DNA from: Aeromicrobium ginsengisoli
GTDB lineage: Bacteria > Actinomycetota > Actinomycetes > Propionibacteriales > Nocardioidaceae
Reading direction: 5' to 3'
Length of the DNA: 64,000 bases
Assembly (NCBI RefSeq): GCF_004134905.2
Contig: NZ_SDPQ02000002.1
Coordinates: 496,001 to 560,000, forward strand
Shown: positions 1 through 8,605 of the stretch, one piece after another
Numbering within the stretch: the first letter of the stretch is position 1
Layout of the letters: the number at the start of each line of letters is the position of its first letter
Translations under genes and position numbers: made by a program
The notes under the pieces: generated by a model
The model's input: only the letters and a program-made list of their open reading frames with translations
Databases searched by the model: none
Told to the model about the DNA's origin: nothing

Positions 1-2
1 CC

Positions 3-701
3 TCATGCCGGCACGTCGACGAGGCTGTGCAGCCGGCCGCCCTCGAGGCGGAATCGCTGCCGTGCCATGGCCGCGACGGCGACGTCGTGGGTGATCGTGA
101 TGAGCGCCGCCCCGGTCTCGTGCGTGATGCCGTCGAGCAGGCTCATGACCTCGGCGCCGGTCTCGAGGTCGAGCGCTCCCGTGGGCTCGTCGGCCAGCAC
201 GATCTTGGGACCCCGGACGATGGCCCTGGCGATCGCGACGCGCTGCTGCTCGCCGCCCGACAGGCTCTCGGGCATTGAGTCGAGCCGCGCGCCGAGGCCT
301 ACACGTTCGAGCATCGTCGCAGCGATCTCGCGGCGCTTCCAGAACGCACTGCCGGGTGCGTACATGAGCGGTGCCGCGACGTTCTCGAGCGCCGTACGTC
401 CCGGCAGCAGGTTGAATTGCTGGAAGACGAAACCGACGTCGCGGCCGCGGATGTGAGCGGCCGCCCGCGCCCGCAGCGTACGGGTGTCATGGCCGGCCCA
501 CGCGAGGGTGCCGGTCGTCGGGCGGTCGAGCAGGCCCAGGAGGTTGAGCAGCGTGGACTTGCCGGTGCCCGATCGCCCGATGATGCCGATGTGGTCGCCG
601 GTCGAGACCGTGAGGTCGACACCCGTGAGGATGTGCAGGTCGGTGTCGTCGGGCAGCTTGACGGTCCGGGTCACGTCGGTGAGTCGCAGCAGCTCGGACA
701 T
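3..701 (-). CDS. ABC transporter ATP-binding protein (MacB/LolD type)
   Basis: This is the ATPase of a MacB/LolD-type ABC transporter acting at the cytoplasmic membrane. The 232-residue protein has a complete nucleotide-binding domain: Walker A GRSGTGKST at 42-50, Q-loop FQQFNLLP near 94, signature LSGGEQQR at 147-154, Walker B IVLADEP at 167-173 and the switch His in THD near 205. I took the ATG at 701 because it starts the domain and overlaps the stop of the upstream adaptor gene (TGATG). The permease partner is expected downstream on this strand, beyond the left edge of the window. The substrate cannot be read from the sequence. Confidence 0.9.
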   Translation of the reverse strand: MSELLRLTDVTRTVKLPDDTDLHILTGVDLTVSTGDHIGIIGRSGTGKSTLLNLLGLLDRPTTGTLAWAGHDTRTLRARAAAHIRGRDVGFVFQQFNLLPGRTALENVAAPLMYAPGSAFWKRREIAATMLERVGLGARLDSMPESLSGGEQQRVAIARAIVRGPKIVLADEPTGALDLETGAEVMSLLDGITHETGAALITITHDVAVAAMARQRFRLEGGRLHSLVDVPA

Positions 702-1738
702 CAGCCGACCCCCTGCCCCATGTCCCCGTTGAGGTCCTCGGGGGAGGCTCCCGGGACGAACTCGAGGATCTCCTCGCCCTCCTTGAGGCCCTTGCGGATC
801 TCGACGTTCTGCCCGTCGCTGAGCCCCAGGCGCACGCGACGCGGGGTCGGCTCGCCGTTCGTGACGACCCACACCGTGCCGGTGCCGACCACGCCGCGAA
901 CGGCCGTGATGGGTACGACCAGGACGTCCTCGGCGCGTCCGGCGTTGATCGACATCGTCATGGCGAGGCCATCGAAGACGCGTACGTCGTCGGGCACGCG
1001 GCACGCGATGCTGGCACCGCCACCGCCCTCGCCGCCCTCACCATCGCCGGGGCCGGTGTAGCCGCTGGGGTCGATCTGCCCTGCGTCGCCCGCACCATCG
1101 CCCGTGTTGGTCGTGTCGGTCACCGGGTCACCGATCGCGAGGTCGCCGCACGAGAACGGCTTGGGGCCGCCCGTGATCGTGACTCGTGCCGACCGGGGCA
1201 TGTGGAGCAGGCGGTACTGGTCGACCGGCTTGATCGAGCCCGTCGCGCGGTAGGTGTCGAGTCGTACGGTCGCCACCGCGTCGCCCTTGGTCACCGGGTC
1301 GTCGAGCTCTTTCGCGTACGAGGCGATGCGGCCGGCCTTGGTGGCCAGCACGTTGTAGTAGCGGACCTGGGGCTTCGCCTCCTCCTCGTCGTCGCCCGTC
1401 GGCGCCTCGGTCTCCTCGGACTTGACCTGGAAGATCGGCTCGCCGACCTTGACCTTCGCACCCACGGGCAGGAAGAAGTGGTTGACGACGCCGTCGTGGT
1501 CGGCTTTCGCGGTGACCGGCGCGTCGACCTCGATCGTGCCGCGGAGCGTGAGGGTGTTCTCGATCGTGCCGCGACTGACCCCGGCGTTGCTGACCGGGAT
1601 CTTGCCGGTCGGCGTCAGCCCGCTGCGGGGCGGCTCAGGATCGTCGTTGCCGAACGCCATGACCGCCAGGCTCACGGCGATCGTGGCGAAGATCGCCACC
1701 CAGGCCACCGGGAGCACCACTTTGCGAAAGACTCTCAC
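701..1738 (-). CDS. HlyD/MacA-like membrane-anchored adaptor protein
   Basis: A 345-residue protein with one N-terminal membrane segment (about residues 8-29) followed by an extracytoplasmic region. Valine- and glycine-rich beta segments around 60-110 and 270-330 look like the barrel-sandwich and C-terminal beta domains of HlyD/MacA adaptors. The C-terminal part (VLVVPITAVRGVVGTGTVWV) is typical of the family. A Gly/Asp-rich low-complexity linker sits near 200-240, between two Cys that could form a disulfide. It overlaps the ATPase gene by one base, so the two form an operon. The likely role is coupling a MacB-type exporter to the cell envelope; the cargo is unknown. Confidence 0.75.
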   Translation of the reverse strand: MRVFRKVVLPVAWVAIFATIAVSLAVMAFGNDDPEPPRSGLTPTGKIPVSNAGVSRGTIENTLTLRGTIEVDAPVTAKADHDGVVNHFFLPVGAKVKVGEPIFQVKSEETEAPTGDDEEEAKPQVRYYNVLATKAGRIASYAKELDDPVTKGDAVATVRLDTYRATGSIKPVDQYRLLHMPRSARVTITGGPKPFSCGDLAIGDPVTDTTNTGDGAGDAGQIDPSGYTGPGDGEGGEGGGGASIACRVPDDVRVFDGLAMTMSINAGRAEDVLVVPITAVRGVVGTGTVWVVTNGEPTPRRVRLGLSDGQNVEIRKGLKEGEEILEFVPGASPEDLNGDMGQGVG

Positions 1739-1849
1739 GGTTGTCGTTCCTCGCTGTCGACGCAGGCCATTCAGGCCCGGGAACCTGCATCGTACGTGCT
1801 TCGTGACACCCGTGACTCGAACTCGTGGAACGCGTTCCGTCCGAGTGGG

Positions 1850-2734
1850 TCAGGCGAGGCCGCGCCGGGCGACCGCTGGCGGCCGGTCGCCGCGGATGGA
1901 CGCGATCATGTCGAGGACCTGTCGCGTCTCGGCCACGTTGTGCGCGCGGAACACCCGCGCCCCCTGCCACGCCGAGACTGCCGTCGCGGCGAGCGTGCCG
2001 GGCAGCCGGTGGTCCTTGTCGACGTCGAGCGTCTCGCCGACGAAGTCCTTGTTGGACAGCGCCACCAGCACGGGCCAGCCCGTCGCGACGAGCTCGTCGA
2101 GCCTGCGGGTGAGCGCGAGGCTGTGCCGGGTGTTCTTGCCGAAGTCGTGCGTGGGATCGATCAGGATGCCGTCCGGGCGCACCCCCGCGTCGAGGGCGCG
2201 GTGGGCCAGCGCCGTCACGGTCGCGATCACGTCGGCGACCACGTCGTCGTACGCCGAGCGGTGCGGGTCGGTGCGCGGCCCGATGCCGCCGGTGTGGCTA
2301 CACACGAGGCCCGCGCCGTGCTGGGCTGCGACGGCAGCGAGCTCGGGGTCGTGGCCCGACCAGGTGTCGTTGACGAGGTCGGCGCCGAGGCGGCAGAGCT
2401 CGTCGGCGACCTCGCTGCGCCACGTGTCGATGCTGATGACCAGGTCGGGGAAGCGGGTGCGCGCCTCGGCGACGAAGTCGGCGGTGCGACGCAGCTCCTC
2501 CTCGGCGTCGACGTCGGGCCCGTAGCCGGCGCGTACGCCACCGACGTCGACCAGGTCGGCGCCGTCGCGCACCGCCTCGGCCAGGCGTACGAGCGCCGGC
2601 TCGAGGTCGAACGTGGAGCCGTTGTCGTAGAACGAGTCGGGTGTGCGGTTGATGATCGCCATCAGTGCGTGCTCGCCGGGGCCGAACGTCCGCGTGCCCA
2701 GACGCAGAGTGTCGGGGGCAGGTGGCAGAGTCAC
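1850..2734 (-). CDS. folP2: Dihydropteroate synthase-like protein, FolP2 type
   Basis: A TIM-barrel protein of the dihydropteroate synthase family. The N-terminal motif reads MAIINRTPDSFYD where catalytic DHPS has NVTPDSFSDGG, and SIDTW, DLVNDTW and HDFGKNT motifs follow. This matches the FolP2 branch; M. tuberculosis FolP2 is reported not to be a working DHPS, so activity here is uncertain. It resembles Rv1207 and lies next to a tag homologue as in that genome. The start is unsettled: GTG at 2734 leaves only four bases before the divergent tag start, while an ATG at 2788 would overlap tag. No clear ribosome site precedes either. Confidence 0.8.
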   Translation of the reverse strand: MTLPPAPDTLRLGTRTFGPGEHALMAIINRTPDSFYDNGSTFDLEPALVRLAEAVRDGADLVDVGGVRAGYGPDVDAEEELRRTADFVAEARTRFPDLVISIDTWRSEVADELCRLGADLVNDTWSGHDPELAAVAAQHGAGLVCSHTGGIGPRTDPHRSAYDDVVADVIATVTALAHRALDAGVRPDGILIDPTHDFGKNTRHSLALTRRLDELVATGWPVLVALSNKDFVGETLDVDKDHRLPGTLAATAVSAWQGARVFRAHNVAETRQVLDMIASIRGDRPPAVARRGLA

Positions 2735-2738
2735 ACCC

Positions 2739-3302
2739 GTGAGCGTAACGACCGATGCCGACCTCGTGGTGCGATGCCCGTGGGGCAACGACCCGGCGAT
2801 GATCGCCTATCACGATGACGAGTGGGGCCGTGAGCTGCGCGGCGACCGTGAGCTGTTCGAGCGACTGTCGCTCGAGGCGTTCCAGTCGGGCCTCTCCTGG
2901 GCCATCATCCTGCGCAAGCGCGACAACTTCCGCGCCGCGTTCTCCGGCTTCGATCCCGAGGCCGTCGCCGCGTTCGGCGACGCCGATGTCGCCCGGCTGC
3001 TCGACGACGCCGGCATCGTCCGCAACCGGCTCAAGATCGAGGCGACCATCAGCAACGCCCGCACGCTGATCGAGCTCGACGAGTCGTTCAGCGACCTGCT
3101 GTGGTCGTTCGCGCCGCCGCCGGCTCCCGCGCCGACGTCCTACGCTGACGTTCCGGCCACCACACCAGAGTCGGTCGCGATGGCCAAGGCCCTCAAGCGC
3201 AAGGGCTTCCGGTTCTTCGGCCCCACCACGGCCTACGCGCTGATGCAGGCCACGGGCATGGTCAACGACCACCTCGCCGACTGCATTGCCAGGAACCCAT
3301 AG
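2739..3302 (+). CDS. tag: DNA-3-methyladenine glycosylase I
   Basis: Base-excision repair enzyme that removes 3-methyladenine from DNA. The 187-residue protein has the Tag hallmarks: RCPWGN near the start, a YHDDEWG segment, FERLSLEAFQSGLSW in the helix-hairpin region, and a C-terminal stretch KRKGFRFFGPTTAYALMQAT ending in NDHLADC with the zinc-ligand-type Cys and His. The GTG at 2739 was chosen because the family begins just before RCPWGN and a purine-rich GGCAGAG lies upstream. It is divergent from the FolP2-like gene, with almost no space between the two starts. Confidence 0.92.
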   Translation: MSVTTDADLVVRCPWGNDPAMIAYHDDEWGRELRGDRELFERLSLEAFQSGLSWAIILRKRDNFRAAFSGFDPEAVAAFGDADVARLLDDAGIVRNRLKIEATISNARTLIELDESFSDLLWSFAPPPAPAPTSYADVPATTPESVAMAKALKRKGFRFFGPTTAYALMQATGMVNDHLADCIARNP

Positions 3303-3347
3303 GCGTGCCTCCCCGGATTCGCCGGTCTCCCGGCTTACCATCCGGAC

Positions 3348-3941
3348 ATGGCCTCATCGCGGAGAAACCCCCGATCCCGCAGAGCAGTCGGCGCCACCGG
3401 ACTGCTGATCTCGGCTGTCGTCGTGGCGACTGCCGGCATCATCGTCTCGACCGTGCCCGTGCTCGTCGCGGCCACCGTCTATGCCGTCGTGGCCGGCGTT
3501 GTCGCCGCCCGGATGCTGTCCAACGAGCTCGCCGACCGGCGCCGTGAGTGGTCGCTCGAGCGGGCCCACATCGTCGACGACAACCGTCGTGCCTCGGTGG
3601 CCCGATCGCGCGAGCACATCGAGTTCGCCAACCAGATGGGTTCGCGCATCCGGCTGCGTGACGCCCAGCTCGCGGAGCTCCGCGACGTGCTGGTGACCTA
3701 CGAGATCGACATCGCCAAGGCGCGCGAGCGGCTGTCCGAGGAACGGGCCCGCGTCGAGGCACTCGAGGCCGATGTCGATGCAGCCAGGTCCGACCTCGAG
3801 TCGGCTCAGTTCGACCTGGCCCGCGCGCTCGACTCCCTGGCGGAGAGCGAGAGTGCCGAGCTGGACGCCCGCGCGCAGCTCCTCGCCTGGGAAGAGGCAG
3901 CGACCCAGGAGGAGCGCCGCCAGCACGACCGGTCCGCCTGA
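3348..3941 (+). CDS. Membrane-anchored coiled-coil protein, function unknown
   Basis: A 197-residue protein. A basic N-terminus (SSRRNPRSRR) precedes a hydrophobic hairpin of two membrane segments, about residues 17-37 and 39-57. The rest, about 60-185, is Glu/Arg/Ala-rich with heptad-like spacing and is very probably a long coiled coil. Charge distribution suggests the coiled coil is cytoplasmic. It sits between tag and DUF3117, about where M. tuberculosis has Rv1209, but I cannot confirm homology. A role as a membrane scaffold is speculation; no catalytic motif is visible. Confidence 0.7.
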   Translation: MASSRRNPRSRRAVGATGLLISAVVVATAGIIVSTVPVLVAATVYAVVAGVVAARMLSNELADRRREWSLERAHIVDDNRRASVARSREHIEFANQMGSRIRLRDAQLAELRDVLVTYEIDIAKARERLSEERARVEALEADVDAARSDLESAQFDLARALDSLAESESAELDARAQLLAWEEAATQEERRQHDRSA

Positions 3942-3943
3942 CC

Positions 3944-4744
3944 TCAGTGGCCGGTGAAGACCGGCTTCTCCTTGGCGAGGAACGCCTTCACGGCGGCCGC
4001 GTGATCGGCAGACTTGCCGGTCAGCGCCATCTTCTGCCCTTCGTGCTCGAGCGAGGCCGCCAGGTCATGGTTCGCCGAGAACGCCAGCGAGCGCTTGATC
4101 GAGGCGAGGGCAAGCGTTGGCCCGTCAGCGAGCGAACGGGCGAGCGCGGCGACCTCGCCGTCGAACTCCTCGTCGTCGACGACCTTCGTGGCCAGCCCCA
4201 GGGCGTACGCCTCGTCGGCCGGGATCGTCCGCGGCTGCATCAGCAGCTCGGTCGCCTTGCCGAACCCGACGAGCCGGGGCAGCGTCCACGACGACCCGGT
4301 GTCGCACGACAGGGCGATGCCGGCGAACGCCAGGTTGAAGCCGGCCGAGCGGCGCACGAGGCGGAAGTCGGCCGCGAACGCCAGGGAGGCACCGGCACCG
4401 GCGGCGACACCGTTGACCGCAGCGATGACCGGCTTGGGCATCGTGGCGATCGCGGTGACGGTGGGGTTGTAGTGCTCGGCGACCGTGGTGCCCAGCGACG
4501 CGCTCTCGTCCTGCAGGTCCGCGACGTGCTCCTTGAGGTCCTGGCCGACGCAGAACGCCCGCCCGGTGCCGGTCAGGACGACGCATCGCACCGCGCTGTC
4601 GGCCGCCGCGGCGTGCAGGGAATCACGCAGTGCGACCTTCGTGGCGAGTGTCAGGCTGTTCATCCCGTCGGGCCGGTTGAGCGTCACGGTGCCCACGCCG
4701 TCGGCCACCTCGTAGGTGACAGGTGGTGCGCTGGGGTCGGTCAT
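3944..4744 (-). CDS. Enoyl-CoA hydratase/isomerase family protein
   Basis: A crotonase-fold enzyme of 266 residues, expected to hydrate or isomerise an enoyl-CoA in fatty-acid or related breakdown. It has the family's GRAFCVGQDLKEH segment (oxyanion-hole loop), the PKPVIAAVNGVAAGAGASLA segment with the second oxyanion Gly, and a C-terminal helical tail. A Cys/Asp pair lies where classical hydratases carry catalytic Glu residues (IALSCDTGSS), so the exact reaction is open. The ATG at 4744 follows a strong AGGAGG. The gene is divergent from DUF3117 and converges on the coiled-coil gene. Confidence 0.85.
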   Translation of the reverse strand: MTDPSAPPVTYEVADGVGTVTLNRPDGMNSLTLATKVALRDSLHAAAADSAVRCVVLTGTGRAFCVGQDLKEHVADLQDESASLGTTVAEHYNPTVTAIATMPKPVIAAVNGVAAGAGASLAFAADFRLVRRSAGFNLAFAGIALSCDTGSSWTLPRLVGFGKATELLMQPRTIPADEAYALGLATKVVDDEEFDGEVAALARSLADGPTLALASIKRSLAFSANHDLAASLEHEGQKMALTGKSADHAAAVKAFLAKEKPVFTGH

Positions 4745-4768
4745 CTGTGCCTCCTGGTGGTACTGCGG

Positions 4769-4797
4769 TCGAACGTCCTCCGGCCATAGGCGATAAT
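4769..4797 (+). promoter_or_regulatory. Candidate promoter of the DUF3117 gene
   Basis: TCGAAC and GATAAT are separated by 17 bases, 56 bases upstream of the DUF3117 start. This is the most AT-rich spot in the divergent interval. The same spot read on the other strand (TATTATC) could serve the enoyl-CoA hydratase gene. Prediction from sequence only. Confidence 0.35.
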
Positions 4798-4852
4798 AGG
4801 AGGCACGCTTCCTGCCGTAGCGGTGGGAGCTCCAAGATCGAGAGGGGAACTG

Positions 4853-5014
4853 ATGGCCGCCATGAAGCCACGGACCGGAGACGGCCCGATGGAGGTCACC
4901 AAGGAAGGGCGCTGCATCGTCATGCGCGTCCCGCTCGAGGGCGGCGGACGTCTCGTCGTCGAGCTCAACAATGAGGAAGCAGCCACGTTGGGCGACCAGC
5001 TCAAAGCCGTCTGA
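4853..5014 (+). CDS. DUF3117 family small protein
   Basis: A 53-residue protein beginning MAAMKPRTGDGP, with the segment RCIVMRVPLEGGGRLVVEL in its middle. From memory it is nearly the same as M. tuberculosis Rv1211, the DUF3117 family, which is widespread in Actinobacteria and has no known function. A GAGAGGGG ribosome site precedes the ATG. An upstream in-frame ATG at 4823 would add ten residues that the family does not have. The stop overlaps the next start (TGATG), so the two genes are translationally coupled. Confidence 0.9.
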   Translation: MAAMKPRTGDGPMEVTKEGRCIVMRVPLEGGGRLVVELNNEEAATLGDQLKAV

Positions 5015-5376
5015 TGTACGGGCTGACGGTTCGTTGGTCGTTGACCGACGCACCCAAGGGCACGCTCAGGGCCCTGCGCAGCTACGTCGAGGACGAGTCG
5101 TTCGCGAAGTTCGCGGCTCTGGACGGCCTGCGCTTCAAGACCTGGCGCGCCCGCAAGGGCGAGTGGTTCGAGGGCAGCTACGTGTTCGTGTCCGACGCCG
5201 CGCGTTCGGCGTTCCAGGACTCTTTCGAGAAGGTCGCCGCGGACTCCGCCGGCTCCAAGATCATCGGCAGCGCGCCCGTGACGATCGAGGCCTACGAGGT
5301 CGTCGCCGTCGTACGCGGCCCTGCAGGCTTCCGCTCGTCGGCTTCGTTCGAGCACGACAAGCGCGACGACGACTGA
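5014..5376 (+). CDS. YdhR/ABM-like small alpha-beta protein (tentative)
   Basis: A 120-residue protein with a dimeric alpha-beta barrel flavour: an opening beta strand (LTVRWSLTD), a helix with KFAALDGLRFKTW, a central WFEGSYVFVSD strand and a helix with FQDSFEKVAADSAGS. This spacing resembles YdhR-type putative mono-oxygenases of the ABM superfamily, but no cofactor is predicted and the assignment is tentative. It overlaps the DUF3117 stop by one base and is probably co-transcribed with it. The basic-acidic tail (HDKRDDD) is probably disordered. Confidence 0.6.
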   Translation: MYGLTVRWSLTDAPKGTLRALRSYVEDESFAKFAALDGLRFKTWRARKGEWFEGSYVFVSDAARSAFQDSFEKVAADSAGSKIIGSAPVTIEAYEVVAVVRGPAGFRSSASFEHDKRDDD

Positions 5377-5384
5377 GGCGCGCT

Positions 5385-5888
5385 GTGGAACCCCAGACAG
5401 GTGACCCACGGCCCCCGTTGCGCGAGGTGCGCTTCACGACGGAGCATGATGCGAGGGTGTCCCGGGCAGGCGCGATGGAGACCGCCCTGGGCGGCCTCGT
5501 CGTCGCGGCGCTGCCGATCTTCGTCTCGATGCCCTGGTGGGCGATCCCCTTGGTCGTCCTCGGCGGTGTCCTGATGCTGGCGTTCGCTGCTCACCTGCGG
5601 TGGGCCGAGCCCGAGAGCGCTGCGGACAGTGCACGCCTCGAGAGCGAGGGCATCGCCGTGCGCGCGCGGATCGCCGAGGCCGAGGACCTGCCTGACGTGG
5701 GCGTACTCCACCGGATCGCACTCGACGTACGCGCTGATGGCCTCAACCCGTTCGAAGCCACCCACGTGTGCTCCAACGCCGTGTGCCAGGACGCAGTCGC
5801 CCGGCACCGGCGTGGCCAGCCGGCCTCGCTGCCGGTGCTCGTGTCACCGGCTGCCGGCGAGTGGATGGTCTCGCACCGACGCGTCTAG
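5385..5888 (+). CDS. Hypothetical protein with two transmembrane segments
   Basis: I do not recognise this 167-residue protein. An N-terminal soluble stretch of about 30 residues is followed by two adjacent membrane segments (about 31-70, with SMPWWAIPLVVLGGVLMLAF forming most of the second). A C-terminal domain of about 90 residues follows, containing a Cys pair (THVCSNAVCQDAV). The GTG at 5385 was chosen for its GAGG six bases upstream and its place just after the YdhR-like gene. It converges on the O-methyltransferase gene with a four-base overlap. Confidence 0.6.
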   Translation: MEPQTGDPRPPLREVRFTTEHDARVSRAGAMETALGGLVVAALPIFVSMPWWAIPLVVLGGVLMLAFAAHLRWAEPESAADSARLESEGIAVRARIAEAEDLPDVGVLHRIALDVRADGLNPFEATHVCSNAVCQDAVARHRRGQPASLPVLVSPAAGEWMVSHRRV

Positions 5889-6541
5889 GCGAGCAGCTGC
5901 GCGGCCAGCAGGCCGTCGCCGAGCGGCAGCAGCACGCTGCGGAGGCGCTCGTCGTTCCTGACCCGCTGCACGACGTCGCGGATCGCCGACGTCTCGGGGT
6001 CGCGCTGTGCCGGGTCGGCGACCCGGTCGTGCCAGAGGGCGTTGTCGAACACGATGATCCCGCCGGGGCGCACGAGCCGCATGGCCTGGTCGAGGTACTC
6101 GCCGTACTCGACCTTGTCGCCGTCGAGGAACACCACGTCGTAGCCGGCATCGGTCAGCCGCGGCATGACGTCGAGTCCGGCGCCGGCGATCAGGCGGAAG
6201 CGCTGAGGGGCGTAGCCGGCTTCGGTGAACGTCTCGCGGGCGAGCCGCTGGTGCTCCGCCTCGAGGTCGACCGACGTCAGGACGCCGTCGGGCTGCATGC
6301 CGCGGAGCAGCCACAGCCCGGATACGCCGGTGCCGGTGCCGATCTCGGCGACCGACTTGGCCTGCACCACGGAGGCGAGGAACGACAGCGCCGCACCGCC
6401 TCCCGGGCCGACCGGGATGACCCCGACGTCGTCCGACCGGCGCCGCGCGGCGACGAGGTGATCGTCCTCGCTCAGGAAGTCCTCGGCGTAGGCCAGGCTG
6501 GCTGCGGTGGTGATGGTCGGCTCCTCGGTCGCGGTGGTCAA
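5885..6541 (-). CDS. SAM-dependent O-methyltransferase
   Basis: A class I methyltransferase of 218 residues, of the small catechol/caffeoyl-CoA type. It has the SAM-binding motif [16 protein letters not shown] (about 64-79), the acidic ribose ligand in [10 protein letters not shown], and the metal/substrate region [14 protein letters not shown] then [10 protein letters not shown]. In M. tuberculosis a homologue (Rv1220c) lies divergent from sigE, as here. The natural substrate is unknown. The gene starts about 90 bases from sigE on the opposite strand, so the two may share a control region. Confidence 0.85.
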   Translation of the reverse strand: MTTATEEPTITTAASLAYAEDFLSEDDHLVAARRRSDDVGVIPVGPGGGAALSFLASVVQAKSVAEIGTGTGVSGLWLLRGMQPDGVLTSVDLEAEHQRLARETFTEAGYAPQRFRLIAGAGLDVMPRLTDAGYDVVFLDGDKVEYGEYLDQAMRLVRPGGIIVFDNALWHDRVADPAQRDPETSAIRDVVQRVRNDERLRSVLLPLGDGLLAAQLLA

Positions 6542-6627
6542 GGCCAGACTATCCGCGCGAGCGCCGTTGGCTGCGGAGGCTCAACCATGTGATGTGGCCG
6601 GAATCTGGGGAACAGTCAGGAGTTTCC

Positions 6628-7230
6628 ATGCGTTCTCTCAGGTACGAGGTGTTCGATCAATTCATGAAGGAAGACGACGTGACCACGGCAACGCTCGACT
6701 GGGACGACATCGTCGCGGAGCACTCCGCGCGGGTCTACCGGCTGGCCTACCGCCTGACCGGCAACCGGCAGGATGCCGAGGACCTCACCCAGGACGTGTT
6801 CATCCGGGTCTTCAAGTCGCTCGACACCTACGAGCCGGGCAACTTCCCGGGCTGGCTCCACCGCATCACCACGAACCTCTTCCTGGATCGCGTACGCCGC
6901 AAGTCGCGCGTACGCATGGACGGCTTCTACGAGGGCGCCGAGGAGAAGCTGCTGAGCTCTGAGGTGCTGCCGGAGTCCGCAGTCCACGACGCCAACTTCG
7001 ACCCCGACATCGAGCTCGCGCTGGCATCGCTGTCCGACGAGTTTCGCGTCGCCGTCGTGCTGTGCGACATCGAGGGCCTGTCCTACGAGGAGATCTCCGA
7101 CGTGCTCGGCGTCAAGCTCGGCACCGTCCGTTCCCGCATCCACCGTGGCCGCACGCAGCTGCGCGAGACGCTCGCCCACCGTGCGCCCCGCAAGGGCCGG
7201 ACCCGATTCGTGGGTCCGGTTGGGGTCTGA
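6628..7230 (+). CDS. sigE: ECF RNA polymerase sigma factor SigE
   Basis: An extracytoplasmic-function sigma factor that directs RNA polymerase to envelope-stress promoters. Region 2 is clear ([19 protein letters not shown], then VFIRVFKSL and [19 protein letters not shown]), and region 4 has the [19 protein letters not shown] helix-turn-helix. The ATG at 6628 has AGGAG five bases upstream. A GTG at 6589 and an ATG at 6664 are also possible, and mycobacterial SigE is known for alternative starts. The stop overlaps the start of the anti-sigma gene (TGATG), so the pair is coupled. Context matches Rv1220c-sigE-rseA. Confidence 0.92.
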   Translation: MRSLRYEVFDQFMKEDDVTTATLDWDDIVAEHSARVYRLAYRLTGNRQDAEDLTQDVFIRVFKSLDTYEPGNFPGWLHRITTNLFLDRVRRKSRVRMDGFYEGAEEKLLSSEVLPESAVHDANFDPDIELALASLSDEFRVAVVLCDIEGLSYEEISDVLGVKLGTVRSRIHRGRTQLRETLAHRAPRKGRTRFVGPVGV

Positions 7231-8072
7231 TGGCTCATCTGGGTGCCGACGTTGCCGCGTTCGTGGACGGACAGCTGTCCGAGCCCGCGACGCGCGAGGC
7301 GCTCACGCATCTGCAGACGTGCGACGAGTGCGCCAAGGCGGTGCGTCAGCAGCGGCTGCTGAAGTCCCGCATGTCGACCGTCTCGGCGCCTGAGCCCCCG
7401 CCCGGTCTCCTCGCATCGCTGTCGGGGCTGGCCGCCGCACCACCCGAGAACGAGAGCTGGTGGGTCCGCCTACGTCGCTCGGCGCCATTCCGCGCTGGCG
7501 TCGTGCTGGCCAGCGCCTCGGTGGCGGTCGTGATGACCGCGTACGCCGTGGGTGGTGCCGAGTCCCGGGTCGGCGACGAGGTTGCCCCGCCGTTCAACCA
7601 GTACGCTGCCGACTTCTTCGGCGCGACCGCCGTGCCCGCCGGTCACGTCATCGAGGACGCGACGATGACCAAGCTCGACAGCTCGGGCTGGCCGTGCCTG
7701 ACGACCCTCGCCGGCGACATGCATCGGGTCTCCGGGGCGTTCGCGGACCACCAGGAGGTCGTGGCGCTCAGCTACTCCAACGGCAGCAGCAAGCTCAATC
7801 TGTTCGAGCAGAACGGATCGCTCGACCACGACAGCATCAAGGACTTCGAGCAGGCCGAGATGGGTGGCTCCGAGGTCTGGGTGCGCGAGGGTGAGCCGAT
7901 GCTCGTGACGTGGGACGACGACGGCGTCGTCTACACGATCGTGACGGACGCCGATCGTGGGCGGGTCGAGCAGGCGGTGTCCCAGCTGCCGCGTGGGTCG
8001 CGCGACGAGACGCCCACCGAGCGCGTACGTGACGGGCTCGACCGCATGACGGCCTGGCTCGACGCCGCCTAG
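7230..8072 (+). CDS. rseA: Zinc-binding anti-sigma factor, RseA-like, with extracytoplasmic domain
   Basis: Membrane-bound inhibitor of the adjacent sigma factor. The N-terminal cytoplasmic domain carries the ZAS zinc motif H27-x3-C31-x2-C34 (HLQTCDEC). One membrane segment lies at about 88-108, followed by an extracytoplasmic domain of about 170 residues. That domain (SGWPCLTTLAGDMHRVSG, LVTWDDDGVVYTIVTDAD) resembles the sigma-E regulatory domain of MucB/RseB-like proteins. At 280 residues it is much longer than the short mycobacterial RseA, so it may sense envelope state itself. The one-base overlap with sigE suggests 1:1 synthesis. Confidence 0.85.
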   Translation: MAHLGADVAAFVDGQLSEPATREALTHLQTCDECAKAVRQQRLLKSRMSTVSAPEPPPGLLASLSGLAAAPPENESWWVRLRRSAPFRAGVVLASASVAVVMTAYAVGGAESRVGDEVAPPFNQYAADFFGATAVPAGHVIEDATMTKLDSSGWPCLTTLAGDMHRVSGAFADHQEVVALSYSNGSSKLNLFEQNGSLDHDSIKDFEQAEMGGSEVWVREGEPMLVTWDDDGVVYTIVTDADRGRVEQAVSQLPRGSRDETPTERVRDGLDRMTAWLDAA

Positions 8073-8575
8073 CTCGACTCGATCCAGTGGTCCGGCGGCA
8101 CGCCGAGTCTGCCCGGCACCTCGCGCTGATCCTCGCGCCACCGTCCCGGCCCGAACGCGAGGTCCGCGAAGCGGCGCCAGAACCCGAGTGCCGCGGCGTT
8201 GTCGTGCTGGCACGCGATCGCCCATGGCCCGTCGTGACGCCCGACGACGTCGAGGGCCAGCATCATGCCCACCCCGTCACGGCGAACGGCCGGTGCGACC
8301 CACAGTGCGGCGAGTGATCGACGGTCCGTGGTGAGGTCGTCGACGACCGCGAAGCCGACCGGAGCGGGCTCATCCGCGCGGGGATGGGCCTGCCACGCCA
8401 GGTACGTCACGGTGTCGGCTGTGTGCTCGGCCGGGAGGCCGGCGGTCTGGTAGCGCCCGTCGGCGTAGGGGAGTGCCGAGACGATCGGCGCCAGGTCGTG
8501 GCGGAAGCACTGCCACAGCCACGCCATGATCGGCCACTCGTCAGCCTCGACCGGTCGAATCGTGATCGCGCCCAC
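8069..8575 (-). CDS. GNAT family N-acetyltransferase
   Basis: A 168-residue acetyltransferase-like protein with a GTG start. The GNAT fold is visible: strand-helix opening ITIRPVEADEWPIMAWLW, the central strand PVGFAVVDDL, then LAALWVAPAVRRDGVGMML, where RRDGVG replaces the usual acetyl-CoA loop R/Q-x-x-G-x-G/A, and a final ACQHDNAAALGFWRRF segment typical of the family's C-terminal half. The substrate is unknown. It converges on the anti-sigma gene with a four-base overlap and is followed downstream by no gene on its own strand. Confidence 0.75.
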   Translation of the reverse strand: MGAITIRPVEADEWPIMAWLWQCFRHDLAPIVSALPYADGRYQTAGLPAEHTADTVTYLAWQAHPRADEPAPVGFAVVDDLTTDRRSLAALWVAPAVRRDGVGMMLALDVVGRHDGPWAIACQHDNAAALGFWRRFADLAFGPGRWREDQREVPGRLGVPPDHWIESS

Positions 8576-8605
8576 GATGCCATCATGGCACCGCGGCCCC
8601 AGCCG

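Noticed and set aside
1827..1838. Palindrome GGAACGCGTTCC upstream of the adaptor gene
   Set aside because: Short GC-rich palindromes are frequent in this DNA, and there is no regulator or second copy to support an operator.
1202..2818. A 538-codon plus-strand open frame
   Set aside because: Antisense shadow of the adaptor and FolP2 genes, which have clear family motifs.
6600..6627. GGAATC upstream of the sigE start, like a SigE -35 box for autoregulation
   Set aside because: No convincing -10 partner at the right spacing; it would also put the transcription start at or beyond the chosen start codon.
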